Assembly: GCF_001442625.1 (NCBI RefSeq)
Contig: NZ_LMZQ01000005.1
Span: 310,001-374,000, forward strand
Direction of reading: 5' to 3'
Length of the DNA stretch: 64,000 bases
From: Pedobacter ginsenosidimutans
Lineage (GTDB): Bacteria > Bacteroidota > Bacteroidia > Sphingobacteriales > Sphingobacteriaceae
Under the pieces are notes generated by a model. That model saw only the letters and a program-made list of their open reading frames with translations. It did not search any database and was not told where the DNA came from. A program made the translations under genes and the position numbers. Shown here in pieces: positions 9,080 to 18,654 of this stretch; the first letter of the stretch is position 1; each line of letters opens with the position of its first letter.

Positions 9080-10816
9080 ATGAGTGACTTTCAGATAAAA
9101 AAATCGCCTACTGTTTATGATGCCATTGTTGTTGGCTCAGGTGCGGGTGGTGGAATGGCTGCATATGTTCTGGCACATGCAGGTCAAAAGGTTTTAATGC
9201 TCGAAGCTGGTCAAAATTTCGATCCGCGATTAGATTCACATCAATTAAAATGGCCTTGGGAATCTCCCCGTCGCGGTGCCAGTACTACGCGTCCATTTGG
9301 AGATTTTGATGCTTCTTATGGAGGATGGGAATTAGAGGGCGAGCCTTATACACAGAAAAACAAAAGCGAATTCGAATGGTTCCGTTCGCGGATGCTCGGT
9401 GGCCGTACCAATCACTGGGGACGAATTTCTTTACGGATGGGGCCGGACGATTTTAAACCTAAAGATGGTTTAACCGATGCCTGGCCCATTACCTACGCGG
9501 ATGTAAAACCATTCTACGATAAAGTTGATCGTATGATCGGTATTTATGGAACAGCAGAAGGTTTAGAGAATGAACCTGATGGAATCTTTATGAAACCGCC
9601 AAAACCAAGATTAAACGAACTTTTCATCAAAAAAGGCGCAGAAAAAGCGGGAGTAAAAGTAATTACTGGTCGTGGGTCTGTACTTACCGAAGCCTTACCC
9701 AATAACAGCGATCGTGCACCTTGTTTCTACTGCGGTCAGTGTGGAAGAAGCTGTAAGGTTTATGGCGATTTTTCATCATCATCATGCTTGGTAAACCCTG
9801 CTGTAAAAACAGGAAACCTGACTGTGATTACTGATGCAATGGTGCGCGAAGTAATTACTGATAAAGATGGTACTGCAAAAGGCGTTTCATACGTAAACCG
9901 AAAAGACCTGCAAGAATACCAGGTAAATGGCAAACTCGTTATTTTAGGTGCGAGTGCCTGCGAATCTGCACGTATATTATTAAATTCAAAATCAACTTCT
10001 CACCCAAATGGCCTGGCCAATAGCAGTGGCGTGGTTGGAAAATACCTGCACGATTCTACGGGAGCAAGTGTTTCGGGCTTTCTTCCTCAGTTAATGGACA
10101 GAAAACGTTACAATGAAGATGGTTTGGGCAGTGTGCATATCTATTCACCCTGGTGGTTAGATAACCGTAAACTAAACTTCCCACGTGGTTACCATATCGA
10201 ATATTGGGGTGGCATGGGTATGCCTGCATATGGCTTTGGCGGCGGTGTAGCCCAAATGAACGGAATGGTGCCCGGCAGAGATGGCAAAATGAAAGAAGCC
10301 GGAGGTTATGGGAAATCGTTAAAGGATGATTATCGCCGTTTCTATGGTACCGGTGTTGGCATGGCTGGTCGTGGAACAGCAATTGCCAGAGAAGGCAACT
10401 ACTGTGAAATTGATCCGAACACGGTGGATAAATATGGTATTCCGGTTTTAAGGTTTAACTACAAATGGGACAAAGACGAAATCCTACAGGCTAAGCACAT
10501 GCAAGAAACTTTCCTTTCGATAATGAAAGAAATGGGTGCCGTGGTTACCTCCGAAATTCAGGGCGCAGATACCAATTATGGTTTGCTTAACCCTGGAAAA
10601 ATTATTCACGAAGTTGGAACCATCCGCATGGGCGACGATCCTAAAAAATCGGCTTTGAATAAATATTGCCAGGCGCACGACTGTAAAAACCTGTTTGTGG
10701 TTGATGCGGGTCCGTTTGTTCAACAAGGCGATAAAAATGCTACCTGGACTATCCTGGCACTATCGATGCGTACCGCAGAATATATTTTAGCTCAAAAGAA
10801 AAAACAAAATATTTAA
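9080..10816 (+). CDS. GMC-family FAD oxidoreductase, catalytic subunit
   Basis: The 578-residue flavoprotein has the FAD-binding motif [19 protein letters not shown] at residues 17-35, with the ribose-binding Glu in MLEAG at about 42. The family motif GGRTNHWGR is near residue 110, and a C-terminal GMC_oxred_C segment contains [10 protein letters not shown] Cys-rich loop [11 protein letters not shown] is near residue 215. It has no signal peptide of its own. The gene 12 bases downstream encodes the small subunit with a twin-arginine-like leader, so the pair probably leaves the cytoplasm together. Related complexes oxidise gluconate, glucosides at C3 or alditols; the substrate is not readable here. 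Confidence 0.9.
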   Translation: MSDFQIKKSPTVYDAIVVGSGAGGGMAAYVLAHAGQKVLMLEAGQNFDPRLDSHQLKWPWESPRRGASTTRPFGDFDASYGGWELEGEPYTQKNKSEFEWFRSRMLGGRTNHWGRISLRMGPDDFKPKDGLTDAWPITYADVKPFYDKVDRMIGIYGTAEGLENEPDGIFMKPPKPRLNELFIKKGAEKAGVKVITGRGSVLTEALPNNSDRAPCFYCGQCGRSCKVYGDFSSSSCLVNPAVKTGNLTVITDAMVREVITDKDGTAKGVSYVNRKDLQEYQVNGKLVILGASACESARILLNSKSTSHPNGLANSSGVVGKYLHDSTGASVSGFLPQLMDRKRYNEDGLGSVHIYSPWWLDNRKLNFPRGYHIEYWGGMGMPAYGFGGGVAQMNGMVPGRDGKMKEAGGYGKSLKDDYRRFYGTGVGMAGRGTAIAREGNYCEIDPNTVDKYGIPVLRFNYKWDKDEILQAKHMQETFLSIMKEMGAVVTSEIQGADTNYGLLNPGKIIHEVGTIRMGDDPKKSALNKYCQAHDCKNLFVVDAGPFVQQGDKNATWTILALSMRTAEYILAQKKKQNI

Positions 10817-10827
10817 AGAATTACCAT

Positions 10828-11460
10828 ATGAACAGACGTGATTCACTAAAAGCATTAGGTTTAACGGCCATCAGCACAACTGTGCTGCTCGATGCCTGTA
10901 AACAACCTGAAACAAAAACCGAAGTAGCCGCACCAGAAGAAACTGCAAAAGAAGCCGGAAGAGAACAGTGGGAAATAGACCGTGATAAGAAATTAAAAGC
11001 TGAAACCTTTTTCACTAAACATGAAATGGCTACCATTACAGTGCTTGCCGACATTATTATTCCTAAAGATGATGTATCAGGCAGTGCATCTGATGCTAAA
11101 GTGCCAGAGTTTATTGAATTTATTGTAAAAGATATTCCGGAACATAAAGTACCTATGCGTGGTGGCCTTAAATGGCTAGATGTATACAGCTTTAATAAAT
11201 TTCAAAAATCATTTATTGAGGCATCGGAAGATCAACAAATTTCGATTGTAGATGAAATTGCATACCCTAAAAAAGCCAGACCGGAAATGCAGGCGGGTGT
11301 AACTTTTTTCAATAGAATGAGGAACTTAACAGCATCAGGTTTTTACACTACAGAAATTGGTGTAAAAGATATTGGTTATGTTGGTAATGCACCAAACCAG
11401 TGGGCCGGTGTTCCAGCAGACGTGCTAAAACAGTACGGAATGGAAAATGTGAAGGTATAG
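10828..11460 (+). CDS. Gluconate 2-dehydrogenase subunit 3-like protein (small subunit)
   Basis: A 210-residue partner of the GMC oxidoreductase. It begins MNRRDSLKALGLTAIS, a twin-arginine-type leader, followed by LLDAC (Cys 24), which could also be a lipobox. The mature part matches the subunit 3 family: FFTKHEMATITVLADIIIPKDD and a C-terminal helical region with VTFFNRMRNLTASGFYTTEIG. In studied complexes this subunit carries the Tat signal that exports the flavoprotein by hitchhiking. Whether this one ends as a lipoprotein or is cleaved is uncertain. It shares an operon with the upstream gene and is followed by a repeat-rich convergent gap. Confidence 0.88.
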   Translation: MNRRDSLKALGLTAISTTVLLDACKQPETKTEVAAPEETAKEAGREQWEIDRDKKLKAETFFTKHEMATITVLADIIIPKDDVSGSASDAKVPEFIEFIVKDIPEHKVPMRGGLKWLDVYSFNKFQKSFIEASEDQQISIVDEIAYPKKARPEMQAGVTFFNRMRNLTASGFYTTEIGVKDIGYVGNAPNQWAGVPADVLKQYGMENVKV

Positions 11461-11473
11461 TCTCTTAAAAAAA

Positions 11474-11566
11474 TCGTCATCTCGACTGGAGCTCAGTCCC
11501 GAACTTTCGGGAGAGAGATCTATAATAGATTTCTCGACTGCGTTGCACTCCGCTCGAAATGACGAT
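11474..11566. repeat. Long imperfect palindrome (GTCATCTCGAC / CTCGAAATGACG family)
   Basis: The outer arms CGTCATCTCGACTGGAGC and GCTCGAAATGACGA are inverted relative to each other. Inner arms GAGATCT and AGATTTCTCGACTG close the centre, and a small nested hairpin CCCGAACTTTCGGG lies inside the left arm. A half copy of the same type is at 35471-35516. It sits in the gap between two convergent genes. Confidence 0.6.
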
Positions 11567-11580
11567 ATAATATTTTCGCC

Positions 11581-11633
11581 TCGATACGTATCCTCACGTA
11601 TCGAAATACGATGGTTCGTGAAGACACGAACCA
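11581..11633. terminator. Two consecutive hairpins between convergent genes
   Basis: TCGATACG (11581-11588) pairs with CGTATCGA (11597-11604), and TGGTTCGTG (11612-11620) pairs perfectly with CACGAACCA (11625-11633) over a four-base loop. No long U run follows on either strand, so a termination role for the flanking convergent genes is possible but not proven. They could equally be another dispersed hairpin repeat. Confidence 0.45.
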
Positions 11634-11645
11634 CGGCTTATAGGA

Positions 11646-14615
11646 TTACTCCACTATCAAAATCAAACCTTTTCCTTTTTCAATAGGGATAGATTTTCCA
11701 TCAGGATAACTTCCCGAAGTTTGAAACTTATCAATTGCAGGAGCTGCTATTTTTACTTTACCGGCATCTAAACCCAGTTTGGCCCAATCGATGGTTAAAT
11801 TAACGTTTACATCTCCTTCTGCCCAACTTGCCAATGCAATCATTGTTTTACCTTTTTGTTTGTAAACAGTTGCCAATACTTTAGGGTTATCGGTTTTAAC
11901 CGGGCAGTTTTCGCTCCAGTAACCGATCATTTCAGATCCTTTTATGCCGAAATTGTCCCAAGCTCTCCACAATGGTTTTGGATCACTTTTGTCAGACCAG
12001 CCCAAGCGGCTTGTCATGCCATAAATCATACCACGCCAAGGGTTTCCATCATCCTGTAACATCTCTCCCATTAATCCAAAAGGGATTCCACTTACTTCTG
12101 TTAAAAAGAAATCGGGATTGTTTTTCTGGTAATCGAAATATTCGCCAAACCATAAACGGTTTAAATAAGGAAAATGCTCCAGGTATAAAATGGCACTGTT
12201 GTTAAAGCCATCACTTTTGTTGTACTGATTAGCAGAATGCAGGTCGATAATACCTGGGTGATTATCCTGTGTCAACACACGTTTTATGCGCTTCATGGTT
12301 ACCCGATCGAAAGCTACATCATCTAAGTATACGCCGTCAATCCCGACATTGTTTACCAACCAGTTCATTCCTTCTACGTAATAGTTGTGCCAACGGTTCA
12401 TTCCGCTGTTAATTACAGCCGCATCTTTAATTTCGGGTACAAACCAGGCGGCAATATAATTAGAATCTAAATGCTCCTGTAACCAGCTAAATCCTCCTCC
12501 TTTACCCGGAGAATATACTTCAGTTCCCAAACTTCTTAAAGCTGGCCACTCGTAAGCATGGTTCGAAAGCTCGCGAACAGTATTGTAAATTTTAACTTTT
12601 AAACCTTTCGAGTGTGCATTACCAATATAGTCTTTCATCTTTTTCCATTCTATAAATGGATAGTTGATCCAAGGGTTGATCGGTGTGGCATGGTGAATGT
12701 TCACTACTGTTGCGCCTTTAGCTTTGATCGTATCTAAATCACCATATTTATGATAGAAACGGTTATCCCATTGAAAATCGGTGTTAAGTAAATGGAAAGG
12801 TGTGATCAGTAAATTGAAATTATAATAAAGCACATCGCCTTTTTTCATGCTTCTTGCACCAGTAAAATTGTCGGCAAGCATCGAACTGCCTTTAACATTG
12901 ATCTGGATACCACCTTTATCTCCATTACCCCACGATTTAGGCAATAATAAAGGCTTTTGAAGATAGAAATTAGTATTAAGCGGGCGAACATAGTTTTCGT
13001 CTCTTAAGTTGTAATACAGGCCCGCATTTACGTTCCCAATCCAAACAGCATCCTGGTTTTTATTCGCTACGTCCCATTTCCATTTTACGGTATCTGGTCT
13101 AACGCCGCCTTTTTCGCCTAGGCCCATCAAATACTTCGTAGACCCCTTATCAAATGGGATATGAAAATCGACATTACTGAATTCGACATCTTTTAAAGCG
13201 ATTACTTTAACTACATAATGTACATAGCCATCAAACTCTAAAGCACCTTCTAAATCCATTTTCAGGTTTTCAGAAGTATTGGTTGCTTTCCATTTTACCG
13301 TTCCAGCTTCTTTACTGGTAATCTGGAAATTACTTGGTACAAATTTCTCCTGCGTTTTCGGGGTATTAAAAAAGTGAAAATGAATAGGTTCTGCCAGGAT
13401 ATTATTAGGTTTTTCGCTGTAAGCTGTCATCTCAGCATTAAAAAAGGTCTGAATCTGCTTAGGAAAACCATCGCTATTAATTTCGAATTTTCTACCTAAA
13501 AGCGAAATTACATTCCCATCAACAATTAGCGGTGTGTAAGGAGCTACAACTGTATTTGCTTGTGCTAAAGTAGAATTTAACCAGGTTAAGCGAGTCTGTT
13601 TATCTGGAGTTCCTACACCTGCATCGGATAAAACTTGATTACCTACTGTAATTTTGACATCGATTACTTTCGATTTTCCATTGGCTTTAACTGTAAATTT
13701 TCCGGCATAAATACCTGCAGCTGTATTTTTAGGAATGTTAACCGTAATCCACATTGGCTGAATTTTGCCAGAGGCTACATTTACGGTTTCAACCAAAGGT
13801 TTGTTATCATAACTTGTTCCATTGGTATTTAAGCAGTTGATATATTTTGAAGCAATTACTTTTCCAGCTGCATTTTTTAAATCACCGAAGCTAACCACTA
13901 CATTTTTCAGATCTTTCAAAGCAAATATGCCTAATTGAAAAGCATAGTTTTCACCTTTGCCAGCCGAGCCTGTAAAAGTATTTGCAACACCTTTTTGCAC
14001 CCAACGATAAGGTAAATCGTTCTGCATTTTGATTGGAAACATTCTGTCCTCTGGAAAAACGACAAAAGCTTCTGAAGCATATTTGGTCTTTATTGCAGCC
14101 GTTTCTTTATCCGTTGCAATTATTTCCATTGGATAAAAAGAGTTGAAAGCATCGATAGACTGGATCTCTACAACAGAAGCATTCACTTTAACCTGCTTTG
14201 CTGCCGTTAACCATGCCTGGTCAGGCTGTTTTGGTTTTAAGTAAACTCCTTTCGGATAATTACTTCTTCCCTCATTTTTATAAGCGAGGTAATATACGTA
14301 ATACTTTCCTACTCCAGTTGCTTCGAAATAAACATCAGCACTTTCTCTTGTCAGTTTATCCGTACCTACAACAGAAACAGTTTTGCCATTGGCATCTTGT
14401 ACAATGATTCCTTTTAATTCCGGATGTTCATCCCTCCGGCGCCAATCGATTTTAGCATGGGCAATTTTGCCTGTGCCAGCAAACTGCACAACAACTCTAT
14501 GGTTACCTAACGAATCAGGGTTCCATGTATTATTACCATTGGTGTATTTTAGTGTTTGCGCATTAAGAGATAGCTGTCCGAAAAGACAGAGTAATAGAAA
14601 AAGCCTAAATTTCAT
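11646..14615 (-). CDS. Secreted glycoside-hydrolase-like protein (GH123-like N-terminal region)
   Basis: The protein has 989 residues from the ATG at 14615, which opens a clear signal peptide (MKFRLFLLLCLFGQLSLNAQ). The frame extends 42 codons further upstream, but those residues precede the signal and are not credible. The first 400 residues include beta-sandwich-like stretches similar to those of DUF6067/GH123_N-type proteins. The later part looks like a TIM-barrel hydrolase, with VKIYNTVREL, the strand DGVYLDDVAFDR carrying two candidate catalytic or binding Asp residues, and LYLEHFPYLNRLWFGEYFD. It is probably periplasmic or surface-attached and acts on a glycan. The enzyme family is a moderate-confidence call and the substrate is unknown. 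Confidence 0.65.
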   Translation of the reverse strand: MKFRLFLLLCLFGQLSLNAQTLKYTNGNNTWNPDSLGNHRVVVQFAGTGKIAHAKIDWRRRDEHPELKGIIVQDANGKTVSVVGTDKLTRESADVYFEATGVGKYYVYYLAYKNEGRSNYPKGVYLKPKQPDQAWLTAAKQVKVNASVVEIQSIDAFNSFYPMEIIATDKETAAIKTKYASEAFVVFPEDRMFPIKMQNDLPYRWVQKGVANTFTGSAGKGENYAFQLGIFALKDLKNVVVSFGDLKNAAGKVIASKYINCLNTNGTSYDNKPLVETVNVASGKIQPMWITVNIPKNTAAGIYAGKFTVKANGKSKVIDVKITVGNQVLSDAGVGTPDKQTRLTWLNSTLAQANTVVAPYTPLIVDGNVISLLGRKFEINSDGFPKQIQTFFNAEMTAYSEKPNNILAEPIHFHFFNTPKTQEKFVPSNFQITSKEAGTVKWKATNTSENLKMDLEGALEFDGYVHYVVKVIALKDVEFSNVDFHIPFDKGSTKYLMGLGEKGGVRPDTVKWKWDVANKNQDAVWIGNVNAGLYYNLRDENYVRPLNTNFYLQKPLLLPKSWGNGDKGGIQINVKGSSMLADNFTGARSMKKGDVLYYNFNLLITPFHLLNTDFQWDNRFYHKYGDLDTIKAKGATVVNIHHATPINPWINYPFIEWKKMKDYIGNAHSKGLKVKIYNTVRELSNHAYEWPALRSLGTEVYSPGKGGGFSWLQEHLDSNYIAAWFVPEIKDAAVINSGMNRWHNYYVEGMNWLVNNVGIDGVYLDDVAFDRVTMKRIKRVLTQDNHPGIIDLHSANQYNKSDGFNNSAILYLEHFPYLNRLWFGEYFDYQKNNPDFFLTEVSGIPFGLMGEMLQDDGNPWRGMIYGMTSRLGWSDKSDPKPLWRAWDNFGIKGSEMIGYWSENCPVKTDNPKVLATVYKQKGKTMIALASWAEGDVNVNLTIDWAKLGLDAGKVKIAAPAIDKFQTSGSYPDGKSIPIEKGKGLILIVE

Positions 14616-14777
14616 TTCAAATTTGTTTTTGGCTAATTTATAGATACCTAGCTGAAATAAAGCTATGTAATGAAAAAATGAGACAAACGTTTGCTTGATT
14701 TCGTTTGGTTCATTGGTCAATAGTTCATTAGTGGCTATCATGTACCTAATGGAGTTATGTCATAGATTCATAGTGGT

Positions 14778-14797
14778 GTCAGATGTTTCCATCTGAC
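14778..14797. repeat. Mini-hairpin GTCAGATG-N4-CATCTGAC (copy 1)
   Basis: A perfect 8-bp stem with a four-base loop. The same arms with a different loop occur at 57401-57420. Both are intergenic and flanked by GTGG/GCAC-type bases. Confidence 0.55.
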
Positions 14798-14827
14798 GGC
14801 ACAAAAAAGACAGAAAGAAAAGCCAAA

Positions 14828-14861
14828 AAAAAAGTCCTGCTCTTTCGAACAGGACTTTTTT
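14828..14861 (-). terminator. Terminator of the alpha (rplQ-end) operon
   Basis: Bases 14828-14839 (AAAAAAGTCCTG) pair with 14850-14861 (CAGGACTTTTTT) around a loop containing TTCGAA. Read on the minus strand, the stem ends in a long U tract 20 bases after the rplQ stop. It also has A and T runs on both sides and could work in both directions. Confidence 0.9.
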
Positions 14862-14880
14862 GATCTTAAGGTGAATAAAA

Positions 14881-15405
14881 TTATTCTCCTTTTGGTTCTT
14901 CAGTAGCAGGAGCTTCTTCAGCAGGAGCAACTTCTTCGGCAACTTCAGCTTTCGCTTCAGCAGCTTTAGGTGCAGCAGTAGCTTTACTTCTACCACGACG
15001 AGTTGTTTTCTTCTCTTCTTTAACCTCTGCATCTTTACCGTAAACTGTATTGTAGTCTACCAATTCAATTAAAGCCATTTCAGCGTTATCACCTAAACGG
15101 TTGTTTAATTTAATGATACGAGTGTAACCACCTGGACGGTTTGCAACTTTCTCAGCAATTTCGCGGAATAAGATTGTTACTACTTCTTTATCTTGTAAAT
15201 AAGCAAATACTGTACGACGTGAGTGAGTAGTATCATTTTTTGATTTAGTGATAATTGGCTCAACATAAGTACGTAAAGCTTTAGCTTTAGCTAAAGTTGT
15301 TGTAATTCTTTTGTGCAAAATAAGTGATGAAGCCATGTTAGCTAACATCGCCTTTCTGTGGCTTGCGGTTCTACCTAAGTGGTTTACTTTTTTACCGTGT
15401 CTCAT
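14881..15405 (-). CDS. rplQ: 50S ribosomal protein bL17, with C-terminal extension
   Basis: The conserved L17 core begins [24 protein letters not shown] and ends near residue 125 ([10 protein letters not shown]). A 45-50-residue tail rich in Ala, Glu, Lys and Pro follows, giving 174 residues against roughly 120 in E. coli. Such acidic/Ala tails are common on Bacteroidota ribosomal proteins and are probably disordered on the ribosome surface. It is the last gene of the minus-strand cluster, directly before the terminator, and follows rpoA. Confidence 0.97.
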   Translation of the reverse strand: MRHGKKVNHLGRTASHRKAMLANMASSLILHKRITTTLAKAKALRTYVEPIITKSKNDTTHSRRTVFAYLQDKEVVTILFREIAEKVANRPGGYTRIIKLNNRLGDNAEMALIELVDYNTVYGKDAEVKEEKKTTRRGRSKATAAPKAAEAKAEVAEEVAPAEEAPATEEPKGE

Positions 15406-15485
15406 TGTTTTTTAATTGAGTGTATACCGTCTCTTTGCAATTAAGCTGAGGGAATTATACACTGTGAAAAATTATTTATTTTTCT

Positions 15486-15512
15486 AAGTCCCCTTTAGGG
15501 GATTTAGGGGTT
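15486..15512. repeat. AAGTCCCCTTTAGGGGA-type repeat abutting rpoA
   Basis: TCCCC (15489-15493) and GGGGA (15498-15502) form a small hairpin, followed by a third TTAGGGG unit that touches the rpoA stop codon. I recall this motif as a frequent intergenic element in Bacteroidota. Here it is transcribed between rpoA and rplQ. Confidence 0.45.
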
Positions 15513-16503
15513 ATTCTTCGTCTAATTTAAATTTAGACAGGTTCATACCAAATGATAAACCTTTTGATTTTACTAATTCCTGGATCTCTGTTAAAGATTT
15601 TTTACCGAAGTTTCTGAATTTTAACATATCAGCCACATCGTAAGAAACCAAATCAGCTAAAGTACGGATATCAGCAGCTTTTAAGCAGTTTAATGCTCTA
15701 ACTGAAAGATCCATATCTACTAACTCAGTTTTAAGGATTTTACGCATGTGTAAAATTTCCTCGTCAACTTCTTTAGTTTCTTCTTTAGCTTGAGATTCTA
15801 ATACTAAATTCTCATCAGAGAATAACATAAAGTGTTGGATAAGGATCTTAGCCGCTTCTTTTAATGCTTCTTCTGGATGAATTGAGCCGTCAGTAGAGAT
15901 ATCTAAAACCAATTTTTCATAATCCGTTTTTTGCTCAACACGAAAGTTTTCGATCGTGTATTTTACATTTTTCATTGGAGTATAAATCGAATCGATTGCG
16001 ATTACACCTACAACAGCATCAGCAACTTTATTTTCTTCAGCAGGTACATAACCACGTCCTTTATTGATGGTTAATTCCACTTCCAAAGTAACAGATTTAT
16101 CCATGTTGCAAATTACATGCTCAGGGTTTAAAACTGTAAAGTTGTTAGAGAATTTAGTGATATCACCAGCTTTAAACTGATCTTGACCATTAACGATGAT
16201 GAAAACTTTTTCAGAATCACCTGAATCACCTGTTTTCTTAAAACGAACTTGTTTTAAGTTTAAGATAATATCAGTTAAATCTTCTACAACACCTTTCATG
16301 GTAGAAAACTCGTGAGAAACGCCTGAAAAACGAATAGTAGTAATAGCATAACCTTCTAATGAAGAAAGTAAAATTCTTCTTAAGGCATTACCAATTGTTA
16401 CACCGAAACCGGGCTCTAAAGGACGAAATTCAAATGTGCCATCGAAATCGGTTGATTTCTGCATGATCACTTTGTCTGGTTTCTGAAATGCTAAAATTGC
16501 CAT
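15511..16503 (-). CDS. rpoA: RNA polymerase alpha subunit
   Basis: The 330-residue protein has the alpha-NTD dimerisation motifs ([26 protein letters not shown] at about 25-50, with [17 protein letters not shown]) and the alpha-CTD with [20 protein letters not shown] and [18 protein letters not shown]. The CTD contacts UP elements and activators. It sits between rpsD and rplQ, the usual alpha-operon order. Length is normal. Confidence 0.98.
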   Translation of the reverse strand: MAILAFQKPDKVIMQKSTDFDGTFEFRPLEPGFGVTIGNALRRILLSSLEGYAITTIRFSGVSHEFSTMKGVVEDLTDIILNLKQVRFKKTGDSGDSEKVFIIVNGQDQFKAGDITKFSNNFTVLNPEHVICNMDKSVTLEVELTINKGRGYVPAEENKVADAVVGVIAIDSIYTPMKNVKYTIENFRVEQKTDYEKLVLDISTDGSIHPEEALKEAAKILIQHFMLFSDENLVLESQAKEETKEVDEEILHMRKILKTELVDMDLSVRALNCLKAADIRTLADLVSYDVADMLKFRNFGKKSLTEIQELVKSKGLSFGMNLSKFKLDEE

Positions 16504-16588
16504 TTATATTTTTTTAAATTCGTTATTGAATATATAGTAATATGAAAAAAGTTAATTACCCTTTTGAGGTAATTAACCAGATCATTTA

Positions 16589-17197
16589 TTACTTTGAGTA
16601 CAACTCGATGATTAAGTTTTCCTTGATGTTTTCAGGAATCTCATCACGTTGAGGGTAGGTTAAGAATTTACCAGTTAATTCACTAGCGTTCCACTCTAAC
16701 CAAGCAAACTTATTAATCGTTCTACCTGCAACTGAGTTACTAATTGATTCTAAAGATTTAGATTTTTCACGAACAGCAACCACATCACCAGCTTTTAACT
16801 GATATGAAGGGATATTTACAACTTCACCATTCACGGTAACGTGTTTATGGCTAACTAACTGGCGTGCACCAGAACGGGTTGTTGAAATACCTAAACGGTA
16901 AACTGTGTTATCTAAACGTGCTTCTAATAACTGAAGTAAGTTATCACCGGTAATACCAGCACGAGAAGATGCTTTTTTAAACAAGTTACTGAATTGTTTT
17001 TCTAATACACCATAAGTATATTTTACTTTTTGTTTCTCCATTAACTGGATAGCATATTCAGATTGTTTTCCTCTTCTTTTTGATGAGCCATGTTGCCCAG
17101 GAGGATAATTTTTTCTGTCTAACACCTTATCAGGACCGAAGATTGGTTCTCTGAATTTACGGGCGATTTTTGATTTTGGGCCTGTATATCTTGCCAT
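16589..17197 (-). CDS. rpsD: 30S ribosomal protein uS4
   Basis: A 202-residue primary 16S rRNA-binding protein and, in many bacteria, the translational repressor of the alpha operon. It starts [21 protein letters not shown] and has the S4 RNA-binding domain [34 protein letters not shown]. No Cys-type zinc site is present in the N-terminal region. It lies between rpsK and rpoA. Confidence 0.98.
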   Translation of the reverse strand: MARYTGPKSKIARKFREPIFGPDKVLDRKNYPPGQHGSSKRRGKQSEYAIQLMEKQKVKYTYGVLEKQFSNLFKKASSRAGITGDNLLQLLEARLDNTVYRLGISTTRSGARQLVSHKHVTVNGEVVNIPSYQLKAGDVVAVREKSKSLESISNSVAGRTINKFAWLEWNASELTGKFLTYPQRDEIPENIKENLIIELYSK

Positions 17198-17258
17198 TTT
17201 TTTTCTGTTTTAAAGTATCATCCAACCTGAAGCTGGAGATTCTTAGCTTTAAAATTAA

Positions 17259-17648
17259 TTAAACTCTTCTCTTTTTAGGAGGACGACATCCGTTGTGAGG
17301 AAGTGGAGTAATATCTTTAATAGATGTTACTTCGATACCTGCTACTTGCAATGTTCTGATTGCAGATTCACGACCTGAACCCGGACCTTTTACAAATACT
17401 TCAACTTTACGTAAACCTAAATCAAACGCAACTTTACCACAATCTGAAGCTGCTTGACCAGCTGCATATGGTGTATTCTTTTTAGAACCTTTAAAGCCCA
17501 TTTTACCAGCAGAAGACCATGAAATAGTCTGTCCGTTGTTGTTTGTTAAGGTAACGATAATGTTGTTGAAAGTAGCATTGATATGCGCCTGACCAACAGA
17601 CTCAATTACAACGATACGTTTTTTTGTTACTTTTTTACTCTTAGCCAT
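17259..17648 (-). CDS. rpsK: 30S ribosomal protein uS11
   Basis: A 129-residue platform protein of the small subunit. It has the conserved core [28 protein letters not shown] and the C-terminal signature [16 protein letters not shown]. It follows rpsM after an unusually long spacer that contains inverted repeats. Confidence 0.98.
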   Translation of the reverse strand: MAKSKKVTKKRIVVIESVGQAHINATFNNIIVTLTNNNGQTISWSSAGKMGFKGSKKNTPYAAGQAASDCGKVAFDLGLRKVEVFVKGPGSGRESAIRTLQVAGIEVTSIKDITPLPHNGCRPPKKRRV

Positions 17649-17657
17649 TTTATCTTT

Positions 17658-17796
17658 TAGATTTTAGATATGAGACTTGAGATATGAGACTTTCTCTACC
17701 CCGACACTCAGTATCCTACTTTTTATCTTTTATTCCAGATTTGAGCAGATTTTAAAGATATGGTGCTCACATCTAAAATCTCATATCTCATATCTA
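17658..17796. repeat. TAGATATGAGA inverted repeats in the rpsM-rpsK spacer
   Basis: The left arm (about 17658-17690) has two copies of AGATATGAGAC and a TTAGATTTTAGA block. The right arm (about 17767-17796) has ATCTAAAATCTCATATCTCA, the inverse complement with the units in a different order. They are separated by about 76 bases. The spacer between these two ribosomal genes is 152 bases, much longer than most junctions in the cluster. Confidence 0.65.
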
Positions 17797-17800
17797 TCTA

Positions 17801-18178
17801 TTACTTAGTAGCTTTTTTCTTGTTAGCAACTGTTTTTCTCTTACCCTTACGAGTACGTGAGTTGTTTTTAGTACGCTGACCACGAGAAGGTAAACCTTTT
17901 CTGTGACGTAAACCACGGTAGCAACCAATATCCATTAAACGTTTGATGTTTAACTGAACCTCTGAGCGCAAAGCACCTTCTACTTTAATCTCATCGTTAA
18001 TCATTGTACGGATTGCTGATAACTCATCATCAGACCAGTCTTGTACTTTTTTGTTTAAATCGATACCTGCCGTAGTTAAAATACGTTGAGCAGTTGTTCT
18101 ACCAATTCCGTAGATATAGGTTAAACCGATCTCTCCTCTTTTGTTTCTTGGTAAATCAATACCTGAAATCCTTGCCAT
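17801..18178 (-). CDS. rpsM: 30S ribosomal protein uS13
   Basis: The 125-residue protein begins [30 protein letters not shown] and ends with the basic stretch [24 protein letters not shown]. It contacts the P-site tRNA and the 23S rRNA bridge. It is the first gene of the alpha part of the cluster, after rpmJ. Confidence 0.98.
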   Translation of the reverse strand: MARISGIDLPRNKRGEIGLTYIYGIGRTTAQRILTTAGIDLNKKVQDWSDDELSAIRTMINDEIKVEGALRSEVQLNIKRLMDIGCYRGLRHRKGLPSRGQRTKNNSRTRKGKRKTVANKKKATK

Positions 18179-18246
18179 ATTTGTTTATGTTTTAAGTAAT
18201 TCCGAACGGCGGGCCACCGTTGTGCGGTTTATTACAATATTCTTAA

Positions 18247-18363
18247 TTACCCTTGACGTTGCTTGTATTTAGGATTTTTCTTGTTGATTACGTAAAGTTT
18301 ACCTTTACGGCGAATAATCTTACAATCAGCGCTACGTTTTTTAATTGATGATCTAACTTTCAT
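18247..18363 (-). CDS. rpmJ: 50S ribosomal protein bL36, zinc-ligand-poor form
   Basis: A 38-residue protein read from the minus strand, beginning [20 protein letters not shown] and ending KYKQRQG. Only one Cys (Cys 14) remains. The positions that hold the other zinc ligands in C+ forms carry Ser 11, Asn and Tyr, so this is the non-zinc type. It starts 1 base after the infA stop, the usual infA-rpmJ-rpsM order. Confidence 0.95.
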   Translation of the reverse strand: MKVRSSIKKRSADCKIIRRKGKLYVINKKNPKYKQRQG

Positions 18364-18364
18364 T

Positions 18365-18583
18365 TTATTTGTATCTATAAGTAATGCGTCCCTTTGTTAA
18401 ATCATAAGGAGACATTTCCAATTTAACTTTATCTCCAGGAAGAATTTTGATGTAGTGCATCCTCATCTTTCCTGAAATATGCGCAATAATCTCATGCCCG
18501 TTCTCGAGTTCTACCCGGAACATCGCATTGGATAATGCTTCTCTTATTACTCCGTCTTGTTCAATTGAGGCTTGTTTAGCCAT
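18365..18583 (-). CDS. infA: Translation initiation factor IF-1
   Basis: A 72-residue S1/OB-fold protein ([20 protein letters not shown], then [20 protein letters not shown] and [23 protein letters not shown]). It binds the A site of the 30S subunit with IF-2 and IF-3 during initiation. It lies between map and rpmJ, and its length is standard. Confidence 0.98.
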   Translation of the reverse strand: MAKQASIEQDGVIREALSNAMFRVELENGHEIIAHISGKMRMHYIKILPGDKVKLEMSPYDLTKGRITYRYK

Positions 18584-18654
18584 ATTTTATTGATTGTTAC
18601 TTAATTAGCTGCTTCTAAACAGGGTTGCAAAATTAAATAAAAAATTTTAATTAT

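Noticed and set aside
14760-15032. A 90-residue Lys/Leu-rich frame overlapping the end of rplQ
   Set aside because: It arises from the Ala/Glu/Lys-rich tail codons of rplQ in another frame and runs through the terminator.
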